NCBI GenBank assembly: GCA_001931905.2
Contig: MSJI02000422.1
Coordinates: 1 to 28,332 of the forward strand
Origin: Cladosporium sp. IMV 00045
Taxonomy: Eukaryota; Ascomycota; Dothideomycetes; Cladosporiales; Cladosporiaceae
Reading direction: 5' to 3'
DNA: 28,332 nt
The first letter of the stretch is position 1; each line of letters opens with the position of its first letter. A program made the translations under genes and the position numbers. Below, piece after piece: positions 22,460-28,332 of the stretch. Under the pieces are notes generated by a model that did not search any database, was not told where the DNA came from, and saw only the letters and a list, made by a program, of their open reading frames with translations.

Positions 22460-22474
22460 CGGGGATGAACGGGG
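22460..22474 (+). promoter_or_regulatory. CGG-N7-CGG element, copy 3
   Basis: CGGGGATGAACGGGG, a perfect copy of the element at 22385. It lies 75 bp from copy 2 and 278 bp before the transporter ATG. Confidence 0.55.
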
Positions 22475-22751
22475 CTTCGGCTGTGGAGGCGCTCTTGCGT
22501 GATCACCATAGCGGCTTTCAGTCTGCGATAATCCTGACTGCCGCCACGGCAACTTCAATAGCTAACGGGAAATGCGACCAAAGTATCAATTGCAACATTA
22601 CATTGACGATCGCGTGATCACCACGAAAGGTACCCCTCAAAATCATCTTGATACATCAATATAACAACAGTCTGTCAAAGATGGGCAAGATGGAAGCGGA
22701 GAGTATCCTCTCAGATCATCAATACTCAATTCGCCAACGGCGTTATACGAA

Positions 22752-23252
22752 ATGGCTTCGAATGCCTCGGATAAGCATGGGCTGACGGCTCTCTGGTCGT
22801 CCGTGGATCGCTTTACCCAATGCTTCAACCGCCGCCTGGTCTTCTCATGTACCCTCATTGTCCTTTCGCAGATCAATTTCGGATTCGATCAAGGAGTCTT
22901 CACAAACACCCAAGCCATGGACCAATTCCAGAAGGAGTTCGGAGAATGGAACGCAGAGAACGAAGAGTGGGTAATCGAGCCTTACTTCATCTCACTCCTC
23001 AACAGCCTCAACTACATCGGCTTCGCCGTTGGCATCGTCGCTGGGAGTATCATCAGCGCCCGACACGGTCGACGGGCTGTCATGTACGCCATGTGTGGAT
23101 GGGCGCTCGTCGGCGCAATCATCCTCGTCACCGCCCAGCATCGCGAACAAATCCTGGCAGGCCGTGTGGTTGCGTATGTCTACATTGGCATGGAATTGGC
23201 TGTCGTACCTGTCTTTCAATCCGAGCTTGTCCCTTCTCGAGTTCGCGGCTTT
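22752..23252 (+). pseudogene. MFS sugar transporter, 5' part only, cut by a mobile element
   Basis: 167 recognisable residues from ATG 22752. Sugar/H+ symporters of this class have 12 membrane segments; only about the first four are present. Family marks are NFGFDQGVF in the first segment, RHGRR (104-108) in the loop after the second, AGRVVAYVYIGMELAVVPVFQSE, and PSRVRGF (161-167), after which the family would continue with the next membrane segment. Instead the sequence turns into unrelated DNA with a stop at 23298-23300. The break falls at about 23252/23253, where mobile-element sequence begins. The C-terminal two thirds are not found in the window. The intact part shows no RIP. It shares a promoter region with the Zn2Cys6 gene. 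Confidence 0.85.
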
Positions 23253-23275
23253 GAAGGGTCGGCCATATCTACAAA

Positions 23276-23329
23276 AGTGCCAAAAGTCCAGATTTCCTGA
23301 GTTTTACCATAGTGCCAAAATTCAAATTT
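23276..23329 (+). repeat. Imperfect direct repeat near the element's left edge
   Basis: AGTGCCAAAAGTCCAGATTT at 23276-23295 recurs as AGTGCCAAAATTCAAATTT at 23311-23329. The position just inside the transporter break suggests a terminal or subterminal transposon repeat (inference). Confidence 0.45.
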
Positions 23330-23548
23330 GGGCTTGTTTATATCAAAACACACTACATTCCATTATTTTTGATAGTAATAGCCCCTAATATCCCTTAATA
23401 CCTCCTTTACGTAATAGCAGATCATTAAAATAGACCCCTAGGACGCCTACGTATCTATCTCGACGAGTAGACCGATTAGATACGGGATTAGCAGGCCCTC
23501 CGGTAGACATATAAATAGATGCGGGTTTATATTAAGGAGGCTACCGGT

Positions 23549-25243
23549 ATGCCTCTTACAATTCGATCGTTTAAGCGGAAGATTAAAGAGATAGGACTAT
23601 CGTCTCGTCTTTTTATAGAGGACTCGCTATAACTTCGTGCTATTATCTTAAACGCATACTCTAATCTTCGCCTTACTAATACCGAGATAGTAGCTATCTT
23701 AGTACTAGACGGCTTTAAAACTAATGTTCGTAGGCTAGTATGCTTACGAAAGCGTATAGGCCTTAAGAAGCGTATTAAGCGAGGTAACTTCGAAGTAGTA
23801 AATGCGTAGCTCTACGAGTTACTTAGCTAAGAACTCGATACTAATAATATTAGTAGCTTTAGAGCTAGGAACCTTTATACCTTTATGCGTTTAAAGTATA
23901 ATGTAGTTAGAAGGTAGGCTATATATCCTAATCCGAGACTACTAGCTACGGTTTACTAGCTACGGTTTTATTAACGCCGTATACTAACTACTCCTAGAAA
24001 CCGCATATATCGCATCCTCCGAGAACTTAACCCTATAGGTCTAGAGTAATAGAGAGCGAGAGCCTTTTAGTATCGAGGCTAGGTTATCCTACTAGGGCCT
24101 AATAATACTTAGTCTCTCGACGCCTACTATAAGCTCGAGTATTAGGGTATCTAGATCTATACCGCTATCGATATTTACTCCCGCTTTATCGTCTAGTACT
24201 ACGTTAGCATCTTAGGACGAATAGCTGTCTCTATTCTTAGGCAGTATATTAGTACTATTATAACTAATAAGATCGTCCTACGAATCGTCCGGACTAACCG
24301 TAGTATAGAGACCCCTATAACCGTAGATATATACTACTAAATAAGTAGTGAGATTCGATAAGGCCCGCTTAAGTTTAGAGATACCTTTCGCTTTAGTACT
24401 AGCAAATAGAACTCTACTATTAAACGATAGTAGCGGTAGCAATCATTTAGCGCAATCCTATAATAGCGCGACTACTTTCTCGAATATAATAGAGACGAGG
24501 CTTATAATACTAACTAGCTCTCGGACCGAATTGCATTTTTAGCGATCTATATACCTATCCTTCGAAACGCCCTCTCGTAGTTTATTTATGTTTGGAATAA
24601 CTATCGAATTCGGAAGTAACCCCGGCGGCTATACCTTATACCTAGTATCCCTTTCCTTTTATATTACTACCCCGAGTATACTAGCGGCGTTAAGAGTAGC
24701 TTTACCGTTCTAGAGGATTTACCGACCCTTTAGAGCATATAATAAGATCTCGAGGACCTTAATCTTAACGAATACCTCCTAATAGAAACGCTTCGGTAGT
24801 ACGGCGATAAACTTAAGCGTCGTGGATTTACGCGCGAGATCGACGGCTTAGCTATTAACGATAGCGGTAAGCGCATCTATAAGCTCGCTTTCTACGCTCT
24901 TCGCGATGCGGCTCGCTAATATATACTACGCGGTATATAGCCACCTCTTAAAGAGTTAAATAAGCCGTAGAATGCGCGTTAGTAGTTAAATAATTACGTG
25001 CTACTAGAGGGGATCTAAAGAGTATTCCGTAATACGAATAAGGAACTAGTTATTTATTATCCGATAGACCTAATTAAAGAGGAGCTATACCTTAACGACG
25101 GCTAAGCTAGGGACGATACTACTATTAATCCTTTATTAATTGAATTATAGGCGTATATAGGTTAGATACGCCTTAAGCGCTCGTATAATATACCGGATAC
25201 GTTCGCCGGCTACGGTTTAAGCTTAGTAATTTCTAGGGTTTAA
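23549..25243 (+). pseudogene. RIP-inactivated integrase-core (DDE) transposase relic
   Basis: Reading from ATG 23549 to TAA 25241-25243 gives 565 codons in one frame without any indel, broken by about 38 internal stops. All are TAA or TAG and none is TGA, as expected when TGG, CAG and CAA codons are hit by RIP. Between the stops the protein is readable: an N-terminal DNA-binding-like part, then SLDAYYKL and IYTAIDIYSRFIV (first catalytic Asp), IVRTNRSIET (second Asp now Asn), a region where the family has an RIE-WW motif and this copy has TIK followed by two stop codons (the Glu now Lys), and FIYVWNNYRIRKQP. This is the layout of the fungal integrase-core (rve-like) transposases. The Asp-to-Asn and Glu-to-Lys changes are each explained by TG-to-TA mutation, so the catalytic site is dead. 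It ends near FAGYGLSLVISR. The element's name is not known to me. Confidence 0.8.
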
Positions 25244-25500
25244 AGCCTTCCCCCTTTCCAATTTAATCTTACTCTCCTTTTCCAACTCTAAATAAGTGCG
25301 AACTTAAGTAGTTAGTTATTAGCTTCCGTACCTAACCTCTCGTTATCCACGTCTTTATTAATATAACTTTACTACCCCCGCCTATATAATAGACTAATCG
25401 TTATCCGATCGCCGGTTTTAATTATTAGAAGCTAATAGGTTAATACCGATACTATTCGTAATACCTTATATTAAACCTAAATCTACTAATTAAACCTCTA

Positions 25501-26859
25501 GTCCGCTATTCCTCGGTAGTAGTATCGTCTAGTTATCGATTAATATCCGAAGTACCTACTCCTCCGCTACGATCCTATCTACTAAACCTACGATCGTTAT
25601 CGTTCTTATAACCTCGATTACTAATAACTACGATAATACCCCTACTAGCTAACCCTACCTTACGGTTTAGCTCGATCTCTAAATACGCCGAAACGGAGCG
25701 TCGAAAAGGGTTTAAAAATAACCTACCGCCTACTCGCAATACCGGATCGAACGCGATAAGCTTCCGTAACGTACTAACCAATTTAATATCTAGCCGAACG
25801 GATAAGTAGAAGCGTATATCGGTTAAGGTCTAGTCGTATTACTCGGAGGTAATCTAGCCGGATGCGGATAACGCGCTCGGTAGCCTTCCTAAACGGAAGT
25901 CGATCTAGAAGTTCGGTAAGCCGGTTATTAACTACTAGAGCGAGCTTAATTAGGATACCTGTATATAGGAGTAACCCTTCGAGGAGTAGGTGTTTAATTA
26001 ATATCGGATTAAAACCCTTTAGGAGATTAAAGAGTTACCTAGCTTTCTTAACTTCATTCCCTATACCGCTATTAATATAGGTAAGTTAGTTATTACTAGG
26101 GTTAGCGCGGCTATAGATAAGAAGGATATACTCGAGGATAAGTTAGATTGCTTTACTATACCCTTAAAGAAAGGAGTGCGGGAGGTAAATATTATTATCG
26201 AGTATAACTAGCGAGTTCGAGAATAGCTACGTAACCCTAATTATAACCCCGATAAATTAGACCGGTAATCGACACGATAATCTACGCGAATAGTAACCCC
26301 TTTCACGCTATCCGAGTATAACGATATCTAATATCGATTATATGAGAGGTAATCTATTACCGCAGATAATATTAACGCCGGCTACGGTCTACCGGCTACG
26401 GTTCGCTAGTCCGTTAAAGGGACGCAAATTAAATAGGATAAAGCGTCTTAGTTATCTATTATAATCGATCCGGATAACCTACTAGATCATATCGACCTTA
26501 CTACCCTATTACGTAATACACTCTCACCTAATGCGTTAATATCCCTACCTTCGAGCCCTATTAAGCTATTACGAAGAACTTAACCTCCGTTCGAATTAAT
26601 GCTACTACCGAAGCTAGATTCCGATAACGACCGCATTAATTCACCTCCGATTAGAAGACGTAAAGGCAAAGTAGTAAAGACGACGAAGAAGACGGAAGCT
26701 ACGAGTAAGAAAGGGGATAAGGTACTAAAGGCGTAGTTAAAGCGACGGAAGGGAACTAAGGTCGTTCTAGATAGTACTAATTATAGCTATAGGACTCGAT
26801 ACGTAGAGGCACGTTAGAAGAAAAAGGTAGATACCTCGTAGATATAGCTATTTATTTTT
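25501..26859 (+). pseudogene. Second RIP-degraded reading frame, unknown protein
   Basis: One plus-strand frame can be followed from about 25501 to about 26859 with roughly two dozen internal TAA/TAG stops and no indel, the same pattern as the transposase relic upstream. Readable parts include KYAETERRKGFKNNLPP, GSLPKRKSI, LNFIPYTAINIGKLVITR, PLKKGVREVN, RIVTPFTLSEYNDI and IIIDPDNLLDHIDLTTLL, then a strongly basic tail (IRRRKGKVVKTTKK ... LKRRKGTKVVLDSTNYSYRT). I do not recognise the family. The basic tail suggests a nuclear or DNA-binding protein. Same strand, same mutational state and a gap of about 260 bp suggest it belongs to the same element as the transposase, but it could be an independent relic. 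The start is not defined. Confidence 0.5.
26377..26403 (+). repeat. 27-bp inverted repeat, left arm
   Basis: Two units sharing CCGGCTACGG in tandem: GCCGGCTACGG then TCTA then CCGGCTACGGTT. Its reverse complement recurs at 27555-27581 with one mismatch. The arm lies inside the second relic reading frame, which argues against a simple transposon end. Confidence 0.6.
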
Positions 26860-27889
26860 ACGTTAAGTAATAAAAAGAATAGTAGTAAGCGAAGTTCTCT
26901 AATAATCCCGTCTATATATATAATCTATATTCTTAATCCGGTATTAAGAAGGGTATAAGTGAATTTACAAATAATTACGAATTAGAGTATTAAATTAGGT
27001 ATTATAAAGGCTAAGGTATCTATACCTAAAGCAATTCACTAATAAAGCCGATTAATTTCCTAAAGGTTAAAGAAGTCGACCTTACCGCCGCGCTTCTAAC
27101 GAAGAATACTTACGCTCTTTAAAAGTCCCCTAAACTTCGGCGGAGTCCTCTTAGTATTTATATTATTTAAGATAAACTTATAAACACTCTTCGTATCTAC
27201 CGCATTCTCTATAGACTCCTATCCGAAGCGCGTAAAGTCGTAATCCTTAGGCTAAAGCCACGCCGGACCCGGCAACTCGACCTACTTACTACTCTTTCTA
27301 TCTAGGCGGAAGGGGGTATCCTATACGATAACGTTACGGAAGAGTATACGGTTAATAGCGGTAAAAAAATGGTGCGGTAGGGGCTAACGCTACTATATTA
27401 TAGCCTAGTTATTATTAGTAATGTCTCTATAAAGAAGAAGTAGTGTTTTATTTACATTTATTAGCTGCCTACCTAGCTTTCTCTAAAGGAGGTAGCGCGC
27501 GAGGAGGGGTAGAGATCTACGGCGCTATAGAAGTTTATTAGTAAAGTATATAAAAACCGTAGCCGGTAGAGCGTAGCCGGCAAATTCACTTACCGCTTAA
27601 ATATCGTCCCGAGCGTAAAGCTAATACTTAAAGTAAATAATGCTAATCTTACGCGGAGTTAGGCGGACTTTACGTGCTTTCTCCTTATTACGTATAAAGA
27701 TAACGCGGCGGAAGTAACGTAGCTAGCGAATATTAGGTCGAACGCCTAGTACGCGAGTCTCGTAGAGCTTTAAGTCGAGGAGGCGGAAAAGAGCCTTATT
27801 ACTGTTTACGGTAGGTGCCTCCGAAGGATTACGCGGTAGTCTCTACTCGCGAATATAGAGCGAGGCTTCTTCGAGTATAAGGACCTTCT
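26860..27889. other. RIP-degraded non-coding stretch
   Basis: No continuous reading frame could be followed on either strand. A few CA/TG dinucleotides remain around 26950-27050. It may be the 3' part of the same element or the relic of another. Confidence 0.45.
27555..27581 (-). repeat. 27-bp inverted repeat, right arm
   Basis: Reverse complement of the arm at 26377-26403, with 26 of 27 bases matching. The outer span is 1,205 bp. A single unit of the same motif is at 25205-25217. Confidence 0.6.
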
Positions 27890-28105
27890 TGTCACGGGCG
27901 GGAGTCGGGACGTAGGTGTAGATGCAAACAGGAATAGATACGGTCTACCACGGCCAACCTACAGACAGGTTCTATGACAAGGACGTAGCTCGAAGAGCTA
28001 CGAATGAGGTTCAGAACAGAGTTCGCAGGTGAAGCCGATCCTCGGCTCACCTGCCATCCTGCAAGCAGGAACACTATCGGCATGTCACAGGCCAGGCCCG
28101 TGACA
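27890..28105 (-). repeat. LTR of a Ty3/gypsy retrotransposon (3' LTR, minus-strand element)
   Basis: 216 bp beginning TGTCACGGGC and ending GCCCGTGACA, perfect 10-bp terminal inverted repeats with the usual TG...CA ends. Seen from the minus strand it follows the pol stop and a polypurine tract, so it is the 3' LTR. CA and TG are at ordinary frequency, in sharp contrast to the DNA left of 27890. The element's other LTR and primer-binding site lie beyond the window. Confidence 0.85.
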
Positions 28106-28118
28106 TTACCCTCCTTCT
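28106..28118 (-). other. Polypurine tract of the retrotransposon
   Basis: Read on the minus strand, AGAAGGAGGGTAA lies directly before the LTR's TGTCAC, the place and composition expected for the plus-strand priming site in reverse transcription. Confidence 0.65.
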
Positions 28119-28146
28119 AGACAAGTGACTCCTGGCACTTTCATAC

Positions 28147-28332
28147 TTACGGTATCGTCTGCGGGCGTGGTTTGTCGGGGTATCTACGGTGGAAGTTGCG
28201 CACCATACCAGGCACGTCTTCGCAGATCGACCAAGCGGGTTCGGTAGTGGGCACATCATAGCCAGCCCATTTGATCACGTAGCGGAGGCGCGGTTTGCCT
28301 CCTCGGCCACGGCGGTCGGTGAAAGAATCGAC
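28147..28332 (-). CDS. Ty3/gypsy polyprotein, C-terminal chromodomain (partial)
   Basis: 61 codons read from the window edge to TAA at 28149-28147, uninterrupted. RYVIKWAGY, then a Trp (PAWSICEDV), and [14 protein letters not shown] match the chromodomain at the end of integrase in fungal chromoviruses, where it directs insertion to marked chromatin. The stop is about 40 bp before the LTR, as usual. The rest of the polyprotein lies outside the window. No RIP-type stops are seen, so this copy may be young. Confidence 0.85.
   Translation of the reverse strand, partial: VDSFTDRRGRGGKPRLRYVIKWAGYDVPTTEPAWSICEDVPGMVRNFHRRYPDKPRPQTIP

Larger units (their letters stand above)
22301..22751. promoter_or_regulatory. 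Divergent promoter of the regulator and the sugar transporter
   Basis: This 451-bp interval separates two divergent starts. It holds three copies of a 15-bp element with direct CGG triplets, annotated separately, of the kind Zn2Cys6 proteins can bind. Confidence 0.6.
23253..27889. mobile_element. RIP-degraded transposable element block
   Basis: From about 23400 to 27889 the DNA is nearly free of CA and TG while TA is greatly enriched and CG remains common, the mark of fungal repeat-induced point mutation (C to T at CpA on both strands). For example, 25021-25140 contains no CA or TG at all. The first 100 bp or so (23253-23360) are not depleted and contain an imperfect duplicated motif, perhaps the element terminus. 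The block holds two relic reading frames on the plus strand. The left edge cuts the sugar transporter; the right edge is the later LTR insertion at 27890. Whether it is one element or several cannot be settled here. Confidence 0.85.

Noticed and set aside
24348..24542. Open frames of about 60-70 codons inside the RIP block (also 25575-25781 and 25862-26080)
   Set aside because: They are in other frames or on the opposite strand from the relic coding frames and arise from the altered base composition.
26377..27581. A 1.2-kb transposon defined by the 27-bp inverted repeat
   Set aside because: The left arm lies inside a continuous relic reading frame and no target-site duplication is visible, so the arms are reported only as repeats.

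Overview
The window looks like nuclear DNA of a filamentous ascomycete. Genes are interrupted by short introns (mostly 48-65 bp) with GTRNGT-type donors and CAG or TAG acceptors. The families are fungal: Zn2Cys6 and C2H2 regulators, an OPT transporter, Mic19, and a HeLo/STAND-like N-terminal domain. The right-hand 4.5 kb carries heavy repeat-induced point mutation (RIP). A Dothideomycete, perhaps Mycosphaerellaceae/Capnodiales, is an inference from overall protein style and is not proven by the sequence.

Layout of the gene-rich part (1-23.25 kb): a D-2-hydroxyacid dehydrogenase (+); a GFA/CENP-V-type zinc protein (-) carrying a one-base frameshift; a five-exon short-chain dehydrogenase (+) with a likely GC-AG intron; an APC-type amino acid permease (+); MICOS subunit Mic19 (-) divergent from an Naa50-like N-acetyltransferase (+); a small unidentified protein (-); a stretch rich in GGCATGCC-like octamers ahead of a C2H2 zinc-finger protein (+); a four-exon OPT oligopeptide transporter (-); a long intergenic stretch with a telomere-like tract; a HeLo/STAND-N-like reading frame followed by a regulator-like, RS-rich reading frame (+), possibly one gene; a sulfatase (+); a Zn2Cys6 regulator (-); and the 5' part of an MFS sugar transporter (+). 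The sulfatase, Zn2Cys6 regulator and transporter form a compact group. Three CGG-N7-CGG elements lie in the shared regulator/transporter promoter, which suggests a small catabolic module for a sulfated or sugar substrate (inference).

The transporter stops being recognisable at about 23252, where mobile-element sequence begins. From about 23.4 to 27.89 kb the DNA is almost free of CA and TG dinucleotides. It contains a 565-codon reading frame (23549-25243), open in one frame apart from about 38 TAA/TAG stops and no TGA, that resembles an integrase-core (rve/DDE) transposase. A second relic frame on the same strand (about 25501-26859) has a lysine-rich tail I do not recognise. At 27890 the composition switches sharply: a 216-bp LTR with perfect 10-bp terminal inverted repeats, a polypurine tract and the chromodomain end of a Ty3/gypsy polyprotein (minus strand) run off the window edge. 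This element is not RIP-mutated and so arrived after the RIP episode, giving a nested insertion with relative timing.

Gene models were spliced by eye. Exon junctions were checked for frame and splice signals, but no transcript or database search was available.
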